From positions 2,716-66,715 of the forward strand of contig NMRA01000166.1 of the NCBI GenBank assembly GCA_002633005.1: DNA of 64,000 nt, read 5' to 3'. The notes beneath the pieces are model-generated. The model was not told the origin of the DNA, did no database searches, and worked only from the letters and a program-made list of their open reading frames with translations. Below are positions 1-9,781 of this stretch, piece after piece. The position numbers were made by a program, and so were the translations under genes. Position 1 is the stretch's first letter. Each line of letters opens with the position of its first letter. Origin of the DNA: Phoronis australis. Taxonomy: Eukaryota > Phoronida > Phoronidae.

Positions 1-38
1 GGGCCCGGGCCCCCTGGGCCCCCCCTAAATCCGCCTAT
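1..38. mobile_element. Truncated end of a hAT-like element
   Basis: The window opens inside a G/C-rich terminus ending in CTAAATCCGCCTATG. Its reverse complement matches the left end of the complete element at 30855 (CATAGGCGGATTTAGG, then a run of G and C blocks). Only one end is visible, so size and flanking duplication are unknown. It lies just upstream of the first visible GH9 exon. Confidence 0.6.
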
Positions 39-236
39 GAACACTAATGCATATTACTCGACACTAAATTGGTTAGAAAATTAAATCGTGATTCAATAAA
101 AAGGCTATGTACATTCTGTTAAGACTTAGATTAAGTTAAATTCTGTGCACAAACAAACAAAAGTACGTTCTCGAATGTGCATTACCACAACTTCCACATC
201 TGCGGGCTAACACTCGGTGGTACACGTCATTTGCAG

Positions 237-381
237 ATGTTACTATACAAACTGACGAAAAAGCCCAAGTACAGAAAAGATATTAGCGCGTACATCGACA
301 ACTGGTTACCGACAGGAAAACTTAAGTACACCCCAAAAGGTCTGGCTTTCCGATTGAAATGGGGTTCTTTACGGTACGCCC
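237..381 (+). CDS. GH9 endoglucanase, internal exon (first visible)
   Basis: GH9 enzymes cut beta-1,4-glucans such as cellulose and are usually secreted in invertebrates. This exon follows a TTTGCAG acceptor and ends at a GTAAGT donor. It encodes 48 codons plus one base, including KLTKKPKYRKDISAYIDNWL and GLAFRLKWGSLRYA, which match the helical (alpha/alpha)6-barrel segment before the active-site histidine motif. The leftover base joins with two bases of the next exon to continue [17 protein letters not shown]. The N-terminal half, including the first catalytic-aspartate region, lies before the window, so completeness cannot be judged. The reading frame starting at 177 includes intron sequence and is not the true start. 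Confidence 0.88.
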
Positions 382-870
382 GTAAGTATTGCCATCTTGT
401 ACCTCACATATCCGGCATCAGTTAGTTTAGTTACCTACAGTAATACATTTCAAGTTTGTGCACTATAAAGAAATAACACATGATGTGACAATTTAGTTTG
501 TGTGTCGCGAAAACATACTTTCACGCATGCGTACATTTCTATCGAAAGAACAAATGCATGCCCTGAGTAAAATTTTCAGTCAAGTGTACCCCTAATTAGT
601 TTCGAGTTGAAATGCAAATACTGCGACAATTTGAGGTTCATCACTCTATCGATGTTAGTTAAACAGGTGCACCCAGTACCTTACACCGTCCCGTATGAGC
701 TTGCGGTTTTCTTCCCCATCAACACATTCATTTTCTTCTTTCATAAAAGTTTAGAATCATTTAATCCGTTGGCTATTTTGTGATGTACCACCATTACCTT
801 TCAGCTGCGATCATACTGTTTCGTCATATGACCCATGACCGGTGACCTAAATTAGTTTTCATTATTGCAG

Positions 871-1036
871 AAAACACAGCATTCCTCGCACTCTTAGCTG
901 CCGACTTGGGCATCAAGCCTCATAAATATCGGAAATTTGCCGTCCGTCAAGTTCACTACGCACTCGGTGACACCGGAAGAAGCTTCGTTGTTGGGTTTGG
1001 CAAAAATCCTCCACTCAGGCCACATCATCCCGGAGC
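871..1036 (+). CDS. GH9 endoglucanase exon with active-site histidine motif
   Basis: This exon runs from an ATTGCAG acceptor to a GTATGT donor: 2 bases, 54 codons and 2 bases, matching both neighbours in phase. It carries the GH9 signature 1 region, YVLGD-like HYALGD followed by [16 protein letters not shown]. In most GH9 enzymes the two histidines are followed by arginine (P-H-x-R); here the codon is CCC, proline, giving PHHPGA. The residue is normally part of the substrate-binding site, so altered activity is possible. The reading is unambiguous in this assembly, but an allelic or assembly error cannot be excluded. Confidence 0.9.
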
Positions 1037-1268
1037 GTATGTATTCCCAAATGTGCTATGAGACCCTTCTCATGCCAACATCCAGGTGACGTTATCAGCC
1101 AATACAAGAGTTCGCACTTTCGGCCACCATCTTTAGTACTAATGAAGCATCACTTCACATGCTTTTCCCGTGGAAATGGACGGTGGAGTAAGAGTTGGGC
1201 TGTGTGTTATAGACGCAAGTCCACCTAAAATCCTTCATCGGTGTTTAAACAAATATTTTTGAAAAACG

Positions 1269-2130
1269 CTCGATTTCGTTCCCATTCTCTCTTTGGCTCT
1301 TCGCCTTCGGAATTATGGCGCTTAGCAACAAAGTGCCAGCCCGGGGCTCACACAAGAGCAGACGTATGAAAGGTAACGTCAAGAATTATCTTAAAGGCTA
1401 CGTATGTAGTAAGCTAGGAACATGTCTGAAATGGCTGATCGAATTCACATGAAAATTTCAGATACCATGCTTTATGCACTGTTAGCCAAAACCACTGTGA
1501 GGATTTGTTTTCAAAATTTTCCATTATTGCATGGGGACTATCAATAATAGGACTTCAATGATTTTCATGAAATTACATAAAATAAAAACGAAATGATGAT
1601 TTAGAAAACTGTAAAAGCTTTTTTTTGACATTTCATCTTGATTATTTATATCGAACAAAATTTGGTCATGATATTGATACTGTTGTTTTGCTATAGAAGG
1701 ACCGTTCTTTTTGTTAAACTTTATAAGAACGCTGACACGTGACCCAACAGATTGGTTTCAAGTCAAAAACCAAATTCTAAAGGCCTTCTGTTTTGAGAAA
1801 ATATATATTTTTACTGAACTGAAATGTTTAGTTTTGTAGATATTTGGCCACATGTTTCACACCAGCACTCAAGAACATCCTACATAATCTTAAGTTTTAT
1901 TTTCAAACTATTTCTGGAAGACGGGAGTGGAATGCAAAGCCACACGACTCTCAAAACCTCGACATTCTTTTAGTGTTCAAATCAACTCCCACCGCAGTCA
2001 AGCGTTCCATTTCGTTCCCATTCTTCCTGTGGCACTTCGCCTTCGGAATTATGGTTCTTAGCAACAAAGTTGCAGTCTCGATTTCACTTGCCTGTTATTC
2101 GATAATAAAGTGGTTCCCGGGGCTCACACG
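1269..2130 (+). repeat. Two diverged copies of a roughly 90-bp segment
   Basis: The segment at about 1269-1353 recurs at about 2004-2130, sharing CGCCTTCGGAATTATGG, CTTAGCAACAAAGT and CGGGGCTCACAC. The second copy has an internal insertion before CGGGGCTCACAC. The open frame at 1844-2140 crosses the second copy and shows no protein similarity I recognise. The 1380-1840 interval is A/T-rich and otherwise featureless. Confidence 0.55.
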
Positions 2131-2992
2131 TCACGGATAGCGTGTGAGACGACCCCACCCAATTTAGAGAGTCTTTGTTGAGACAGGTGATTTGAATCAT
2201 ATTTTGGAACCGCAGCTTTGTAACGAAATTGCAACAAACAAAAATAGATATTGCTCCTTTAAAGTACTGGTGAAAGATAATGATGTAAGATCACGAAGTC
2301 TAATCTTAACCAAAAATTATCCCAAAAATGGGTTTTGTGGCCATAGAAACGATCGTGTCCTCTTAAAGTGATTGACACTGGGGACGGAGACCAGGGCTAG
2401 TTTGATCTCTGGACAAGAAATTAGACGAACCTTACACAAAAGGCAAAATACATCGTGGTTACCGCTTTTCAAAAACCACGCGATGTTCAATGCCATTGTC
2501 AGCTCAAAATACTAGACTTCTTAAACTACACTGCAGATTAGGATGCAAAAGTTCACTTTTTTCATTCCGTATGAAATTTCCAGCCTTCATGACGGTTTCT
2601 ATTCCTCGCAAGATGTCACACGTTTCACTGAAAAACATGTTTGCATTTCGATAGCTTCTCCGTGTACAATATTGATTTATATTCGTGAACCTTACGAAGA
2701 GATGCCTTGCGATATTTCATGCAACCCTGGCAGGGTCTAATTTGGCATTTTTGTAGGTGCACGATCGCCCCATAGTTGATCACTTTTTTACATGAAAACG
2801 TTTTTGGTGTTGGGTGCTTCAAACACTACAGTTATACTGTTATGTTCAATTGCATGCGATGAAAGCGTAGTTGTTAAAGGTTTCAGTCTATTGTCTGGTA
2901 GTGCTCACGGAAACACAGTGGCGAAATTAGGGGGAGGGCAAAATTTTCCCAGATACCATTTGGCAGTTCGTGGTGCGAATTACTGACTAGCG

Positions 2993-3142
2993 CATGCGCG
3001 CACCCAGGGAGCTCGGGGGGCGAATGCACAATGCATAGGCGTTGAACAAACCCCGTTTATCGTTTTTTTTTAGTAATAAGGTCCACAAACCCAAAAATTC
3101 GAGACCTCTGCATCCCTACATTTTAGGCTGGGCGCGCACATG
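2993..3142. mobile_element. Short MITE, CATGCGCGCACCCAGG family, copy 1
   Basis: About 150 bp with terminal inverted repeats (CATGCGCGCACCCAGG at the left, the reverse complement of CATGTGCGCGCCCAGCC at the right). Flanks TAGCG and TGGCG suggest a 5-bp target duplication with one mismatch. It is non-coding and related to the copy at 4482-4734. Confidence 0.6.
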
Positions 3143-3557
3143 TGGCGAAATTCTGGTTATTCCTGTGCCCTGGCCCACCCTAGCTCAAAATCCTGGATCC
3201 GCCCTGAAACACACATACACGAATGCGCCATGTGCCTGCACAAAATGATTAGTCACTTGTCAATGAGTCTGTATAGTGATGAGAACACTTTTCTTGACAT
3301 GCAAGCGTGAAATTACGCGCCATTTATGGCTCCGAGCCGTAGACCTCTAGCCCTAGAAAGCCAACTTCGATCTAGCCGGTTGCTGATGATGCGCCGCGCA
3401 TGGGTGTCATTTGTTTGCATCCGTTTGTTCCGGTGTTAAGTGGTTATTTGCTGCAACTAAAGCTTTTCGCAACTTCGCAGTTTTTCAACCGAATTGCACA
3501 AGATTCATATAATTAGAAAGTCCTTAGTCAGTTCTTGATGATGTATGATTATAGCTA

Positions 3558-4140
3558 TGGTGGGCCGTTGAGGGGAAAGTGTCGCCGTAAAATTACGCTC
3601 GTAATTACGAGCGTAAATTAAATTGCAGGAGTGTCGCCGTACAATTACGCTCGCAAATTAAATGGGGAAAAGTTTCGCTGTAAAATTGCACTCGTAATTA
3701 CGAGCGTAAGTTAAATTACAAAAGTGTTGCAGTAAAATTACGCCCGTAAATTAAATGGGGGAAATGTCGCCGTAAATTACGCTCGTAAAATACCTTAAGA
3801 ACGTTCCAAATTTAAACCAATCAGTGATGACCTAACATACACGACTGTTGCTAGGCAGCTCGTTCTTGCACAATCGCTGACATGGCAGCAGCGATTTGAT
3901 CCGCCATGATTCAGCGCTCGTATCGTAGACATGAAATCCGTCAGTATATAAGTATTTCTATGAGCGCGCGCCAACGTCATTGGCTAAGAGATTAAACTAA
4001 ATTACGAGCGTAATTTTACGCCGTAAAGAATTAAATTACGCTCGTAAATTTACGGCGTAATTAACGGCGTAAATAACGACGTAATGTACACAAATACGCT
4101 CGTATTTTTCCGGCAACACTTTCCCCCCAACGGCTCATCA
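3558..4140. mobile_element. Foldback element with palindromic TTACGCTCGTAA arrays
   Basis: The ends are near-perfect inverted repeats (left TGGTGGGCCGTTGAGGGG, right end the reverse complement of TGATGAGCCGTTGGGGGG). Inside both ends are many direct and inverted copies of TTACGCTCGTAA and GCCGTAAAATTACG, able to form multiple hairpins. The central 200 bp is different: it has CCAATCAG, a TATATAAG box and, on the far side, ATTGG, which resembles a small promoter-like core. No transposase is present. Copy B of the surrounding block lacks this element, giving an empty-site comparison. Confidence 0.7.
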
Positions 4141-4481
4141 TATATAGCAGAAGTAAACGATTCACATTTTAATTCATAAATAATAATTTAGCATACCTGA
4201 CAGGTTTAAAAAATATTTTTTGTTACCAAAATGCGAAAAATAACAGCGTATAAAGAAAATGAACCAGAGAGGGTATATAAATGACTAATGAAACCAGCAG
4301 GGAAAGAATTCCAATGATTCAAAAGATTTCTACCCTATTGTACCGTTCCTCATATTAGTAGTTTGTCCGTGATTTATAGATGGCGATGCGATTTGCGAGA
4401 TTCTCATTTTCGTGTGCATGATTCGCAGTACGGTCAAACGATACTACTTTCGTGAGTTTTATAGCTACTTTTATTGTACTT

Positions 4482-4734
4482 CATGCGCGCACCCAGGGGG
4501 GCTCGGGGGGCTTGAACGACCCCCCCCCCATTTGGCGAATTGGTCCGCCTCAGCGAACCAAAAAGTCCGAGAAAATGAGACAAAAGTCCACTAAAAAGGC
4601 GCAGACGCACGGTTCTGAAAGTGGTACCCCGTTTTTTATTTACTTTTTTTAGTCCTCCCGCTATTTTGTTAGCAAAAGGTCCACTTAATCAGAAATTCGA
4701 GCCCCCCCCCATATTATAGGCTGGGTGTGCTCAT
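4482..4734. mobile_element. Short MITE, CATGCGCGCACCCAGG family, copy 2
   Basis: Left end CATGCGCGCACCCAGGGG and right end GGCTGGGTGTGCTCATG form terminal inverted repeats, and TACTT flanks both sides as a 5-bp target duplication. Long C and G runs lie just inside the ends. Open frames across it (4412-4652) are not credible genes. Confidence 0.65.
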
Positions 4735-5394
4735 GTACTTACCGTCATTTAGCCTTACGATAAGTATTTCTGTCGTGAATTAAGCTTACGAACACTCATC
4801 TATAAACGTCGGTGACTATAGCTTTAGCGTTTTAATAGATTCTTTGAGACAAAGTCGAGCTGTTTGTATCTGACAAACGTGACAAACCACAGTCGTTGAT
4901 ATTGGGTTCTGTAAATATGTTGCGATTAAGTTAGAAAGCAAAGTACACGAAAATCCACCTGTGAATACTTCATCTTTTCACACAAACAGCTACATCTATC
5001 GAGACAAAGATTTTAGAATATAGATCCCTCACAGTTGCTGTGAAGAATTTAGTCAGGCATTCATTCAAAATTATTTATCTTTATGTAAGCCTATAAATTG
5101 GTCCTTTGGTGCCGTTTGATAATCAGTTCTTCAGTAAAAACTGAGGATGCAGTGAGATTTACAAACATGTGATCAACTAATTGCTTCACCTAGCTATACA
5201 AAATTTGCAGATAAAGGTTCTCTGATAGATAAAAATGAGCAAACATCTAACAGTGTAGGTTTGAAACGTAGTGTGGATACAAAAGTGGGTCCCGTGTATG
5301 ACTTTCCACAGTAGTTTGTAAGTAAACTCAATTCTTAAAAAATGGCCCAGAGTACAATAAACAAAAATTAAACAGGCACATTTGCACACGCAGT

Positions 5395-5745
5395 CAACCC
5401 ATTTAAGAGTTGTTCTCTTCGTTTAAGGGCAGAATACACATATTTAATAACAGATTAGCTAGCAGACGTATACAGGATTCTTGAGATGGGTGCTTTCATT
5501 GAACTTCGTTCATAAAACGTGACCTAAGTTCATAATATCCCTTGCAAATCAACAGGAAGGCATTCATCCTCTATAAGACCATCATTGCAAATCAAACATA
5601 ATCTATCACAATATTCCACTTTCTCGTACCTTCCCACTTCCACTTGAAGTCTATGGTTGGGGCAACGCAACTGAGTAAACGCTTGAATAACACTATTATG
5701 TAGCGGCAATATCTGCTCGGTCATTCCACTTGACGAGACATGCAG
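5395..5745 (-). pseudogene. LINE retrotransposon 3' remnant (C-terminal RT-linked domain)
   Basis: Read on the reverse strand, this encodes LQVEVGRYEKVEYCDRLCLI followed by CNDGLIEDE. That matches the C-terminal tail of many non-LTR polyproteins (VETGRY...RLC..C....IEDE.HFLL.C..Y..LR). After EDE the frame breaks, but the next frame continues FLLICKGYYELRS, so one small indel separates the halves; an in-frame stop follows. The reverse transcriptase and endonuclease are absent. It sits inside duplicated block A and has no equivalent in block B. Confidence 0.65.
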
Positions 5746-6423
5746 TCTCGAAATATAGCTAGTAAGTGTTTTAATTTGTTTGTTTATGTCTCTCGGTGTT
5801 TTGCTACAGCTGCACAGCTGAAGAAAGGAGATTGTTTCGACACTTCGAGCGACTCCATATCAAGCTTTCAAACAAAAAATTTAGTGGTGTTTTCAACGAA
5901 GTTTCCTTAAAATAATGTAACTTGATTTTTAACACCCCCAAAATGTCTTGTTGAAAAACTTCTAGCATGTAGTTTGATAGGTTGTCGAAAGAGGTTTTAA
6001 GACTGGAGATGAAAAGGTATGAGAGGCCAGACCATCCCCGGTAACCGGCCTAAGGCCACGGGTCGGTGCGTTTAAAGAATGGCCGTTACAATTGTCAGCT
6101 TTGTTAACTATAATTTTGCCAGGAAATCGCTGGTTGTCTAGAACCGTAGCTCAAGAGTCTCGCTTGATGAACAAAAATGACAAAATGAAAATGAAGCAAT
6201 GGATTTAGGCTTGATTTGATAACTACAACACGTACTCGATCAAAAATCAGTCAAGCGGACTGCCGGAAATTTTCAGTGCAAACTCTCGCGGCTATAGTCT
6301 CGGGTTCGCAAGCTCTAATTATAGAATACATTGGTCACGTGCGGAAGTTGGTATTCCAGGGCTAGAGTTCTATGCTTCGAGCTTGTTGAACAATGTTGTT
6401 GGCGTTACGCCAACAATCAAAAC

Positions 6424-6582
6424 AGCCTCCCGTTCAGTAACGATAGGACCTCGCTAAAAAGCAAGACTTCGCGAGATTACGTGAGATATTGCCGTGCATT
6501 TTAAATGAGAGCACGTGACTTTGACTAGGTTTTGGCTAGGTCCTAGCGTAGGTCCTAGCGTCTACTGAACGCACGCCAGGCT
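6424..6582 (-). mobile_element. MITE with GTTCAGTA...CTAGGACCT ends, copy 1
   Basis: About 159 bp with terminal inverted repeats. One end reads AGCCTCCCGTTCAGTAACG and the other AGCGTCTACTGAACGCACG, followed internally by TAGGACCT-type motifs. The right side carries a 12-bp tandem duplication, TAGGTCCTAGCG. The other copy (58056-58202) is in the opposite orientation. Just outside the left end is a small palindrome, GTTGGCGTTACGCCAAC. Confidence 0.7.
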
Positions 6583-7133
6583 TCAACATTCATGAAACAG
6601 CCCCCGATCTCGCGCTGTTGAGGTTGCGCTGCGCATGAGTGGAATTTGTTTGTATTCGCTTGTTCCGGTGTAGGTTAAAGTCATATGATCTGTTTTAAAA
6701 CGTTTTAAGAACATCGTGAATCTGCATAAAAACCATTGAAACATACTCTCTGATACTTAATTAGAACTTTTCGTAAGTATGGGGTCGATCTACTGCCGGT
6801 ACATATTTTTTCTTTTATTTTTTATTTTCTAAAAATCTGCGTGATCAAAACGAAGGAATGTTACCCATAATGCTGTGCTGTGTGACCCTTTCGGCAACTC
6901 GAGACAAATTGTTAGCTGTTTCCGGCACTGCTTCGAAGAAGAGGAGTTCGCCTTAACCAGGTAATTTATTCATTTCTTGGACATTTTGATGACGATATTG
7001 TCCCTGTATGAGCTGAACAGTCTAACTATTACGCTTAGAATTAGATGAAACCATTACCTGCGGGAAAATTACGTACTGAATTCAATAGTAATCGTTGTGC
7101 TCATTCGAGTCGAATCTGCAGTGGTACTCTAGC

Positions 7134-8030
7134 CCCACAGGCGTCCTCAGCTTATGATCACGCGTCCCCAATACACTACATATAAGTAATACTACAAGGT
7201 ATGGCACTCGGGACTAGAAATTCCACGGGTGCTTCGATTCAGCCGTCCATATCAAACACAAAACTCAATAAATTTACACAAAACAGGGATTCAACAAACC
7301 ATGAGCAATTTTTCTTTCTTATAATACTATTCACGGTATCCTGCTCCGGCGAGTTCGCAAGAAATTCGTAGTCAAAGCACAAAAATGTTCCCTAAAAGCC
7401 CAAACACACCTCGCACTTTGACGGTTTGAGGTTAAGGACGGAACGGAAATTACCGATGAGTTACGGATGGACGGCGTTATCGACATCTTGACTGCGCGTG
7501 ACAAACCGGCAATTTCCGCCGAAGCAGGACATCTTGAATGGTATTATAAGAAAGAACGATTGCTAATGGTTTGTAGAACCCCTGTTTGTGTAAATTTATT
7601 GAGTTATGTGTTTGATATGGACGGCTTTGAATCAAAGCACCCGTGGAATTTCTAGTCCCGAGTGTCATACCTTGTAGTATTATACACAGGCGTCCTCAGC
7701 TTCTGATCGTCCCCAATACACTATATACATACTACAGGATATGACACTCCGGACTAGAAATTCCTCGGTTGCTTCACCTCAGCCGTCCATAGCAAACACA
7801 AAACTCTATAAATTTACACAAAACAGGGGTTCAACAAACCATGAGGAATTGTTCTTTCTGCGAACACCATTTACAGTGTCCTACTCCACCGAGTTTGCAA
7901 CAAATTTGCGGCAGCAACTTTTAGGGAAGATTTTTGTGCTTTGACCGCGAATTTGTTGCGAACTCGGTGGAGCTGGACACTGTAAATGGTATTAGGAGAA
8001 AGAACAATTCTTCATGGTTTGTTGCTAGGT
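7134..8030. repeat. Two adjacent long-hairpin elements
   Basis: Element 1 has arms at about 7199-7345 and 7537-7672, inverted copies starting TATGGCACTCGGGACTAG and ending in its reverse complement. Element 2 begins at 7738 with a direct copy of the same sequence; its interior arms (about 7830-7905 and 7945-8022) are again inverted. A shared leader, CACAGGCGTCCTCAGCTT, precedes each element (7135 and 7687), so leader and element are also directly repeated. Open frames here are mirror images of each other and are not genes. No transposase is present. Confidence 0.7.
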
Positions 8031-9578
8031 ATCACTAAAACATGCCACATGAAAGACTGAAAGTTATACTGTCTTAAAACTTTATTAATAATGGACCACT
8101 AGCTTTTTGAAGAACAACCACCAGTTTGCAACTATGCAGACACCTACAAGAATGTTGTTGAAAACAACATTCCCCTTCATGTTGAGGTCATGTTTAAACT
8201 ACAAATCAAAATTAATGTGGTTTGTTTTTTTTTCAGCCTCACCTAAGCATATCTGAGGATGAGCGCATTGCATTTAACTTGCTGTGTCCATGCTCACTGG
8301 GTGGTGGTGAGTATTACCTGTCCAGTTGTGATTGTCATCATGGTGTACGTGTGGCAGATGCTGAGGAATGTCCACTACAGTGAAAAGATCTATAAGAAGA
8401 AACCTGTGACCTGTATTTTACTTATGTCTGTGAGTATTTCTTATATAAAGACAGTTAAGCACCCTCACTATACACACGTGACTCCGTGAAAGAAAACACT
8501 ACTAACATGACACTTGGAATAACCTTATATCATTTCCTTCCAAAGCTCTGGTTATCCCCCTCCCCCCGAATCATCCTAGATCCACATGTGTGCAGTCTGT
8601 GTCAGAGCGTTGTTTCACTTCAAAATGGTGCTTAGTTTTGTCAATGCACCCTTGAGTTTGTAACAGTTAGCAATAGGTACAACTATCTCAATTTGAATTG
8701 TGAGAAACGTAGTTATTTTTGTTGTCAGTTGAACAGCCAATAGGCTTTGAGAATAACAAATAACAAATATGCATAGACTGAGAGTGTGCTATTTGGGAAT
8801 ACTGACAGGGCTACTGGTGTGCATTTATTCATGTTTACTACTGTATGCAGTACGTATTATTATTTAGCTAAATAAGCTACTGGTTGGGGCCCTGTACAAA
8901 ACATGGTCCACATCTCGTCCTCGCGGGTGTGATTCAAATTTTTTTGCAAGCGGGGAATGCACTGACATAAACATGATAAGCTTAGGGACATGCAGGGACC
9001 CCTGTTTCGTCGCTTTATGTGCCTCTCGACAGTGGTGGTGACTGCGGAGGGAGAGGGCAGTGAGATAAATGTGACGACATAATTTAAGTGCTAGTGTCCC
9101 GGGGGTCTGTTTCATCAAAAGTGACTTAAAACGGAGAGTTGGTCTTGCAATCAACAAGTGTTTCAGACAAATACTCAAAACTCAATTTAGCAAATAACTA
9201 AATTATCTGAAATTATACTCATAATTGTTACTTATTGAGAAAATTTGAACAAATTATTTCCAGGCTATTATGTATTAATGATTAGTGGATTAAACCTTCA
9301 CTTGACAATTGTGAAGTGCTAACATTATTACAGCCCTGACAGTACGCCTGTGACATGAACATTCATTAAAGTTTATCTATGGATTATTGGCAGGTTCATA
9401 ATAAGGTCCGGTTTTAGTCAAACTAAACAAAACACAATAAAACACATTCATTATTTGAGTTTTGTTTTGTGTTGGTCTGAAATTTAAGCATAAATGCCAA
9501 AATAGTCATGACAATGGATTGTCAACAGTGCATTCTATAAGGTATGTATAAATATATCTTTTTCAGTAAGGCATGGAA
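8031..9578 (+). other. Intronic stretch without a recognisable gene
   Basis: No exon, RNA gene or intact element was recognised. The open frames at 8259-8489 (+) and 8864-9178 (-) match no family I know. Near 8540-8580 a C-rich tract followed by CCTAGATCCAC looks like a decayed hAT-like end. Confidence 0.5.
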
Positions 9579-9781
9579 ATACTTTGCGAACAGTTTGTCC
9601 TGTCAGCACGCCATCTTTTTGGTCACATCATGTGACCTAATGAATATCAGTCCAAAAAGATTTCTGCCCCCGTCCCGGTTAAGGGCAAAAGTCTTTTTGG
9701 ACTTACATTTATTAGGTCACGTGGTGTGGCCAAATAGATGGCGAGCTGACGGGACAAACTGTTCGCATTCTATAAAGTATT
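9579..9781. mobile_element. Hairpin MITE of about 200 bp
   Basis: The arms at about 9579-9668 and 9690-9781 are inverted copies: ATACTTTGCGAACAGTTTGT pairs with ACAAACTGTTCGCATTCTAT, and GTCACATCATGTGACCTAAT with ATTAGGTCACGTGGTGTGGC. The loop is only about 20 bp and C-rich. The inner GTCACATCATGTGAC is itself nearly palindromic. It is non-coding; the open frame at 9544-9801 is a by-product. Confidence 0.7.

Larger units (their letters stand above)
3440..6380 (+). repeat. Intronic duplicated block, copy A
   Basis: Segments near 3480-3557, 4141-4330, 4990-5150 and 5930-6370 align in the same order and orientation with about 12950-14560. Shared landmarks include AAAATGAACCAGAGAGG, AAGATTTCTACCCTAT, ATCCCTCACAGTTGCTGT and TGTAGTTTGATAGG. 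Copy A is longer because a foldback element, a MITE and a LINE fragment inserted into it. Partial relatives occur near 6610-6700 and 21050-21190, so it may be an old dispersed repeat rather than a unique duplication. Confidence 0.65.

Noticed and set aside
177-236. Upstream extension of the first GH9 exon to an ATG at 177
   Set aside because: GH9 similarity begins exactly after the TTTGCAG acceptor at 231-236; the upstream residues show none, and the enzyme needs a large N-terminal part that is outside the window.
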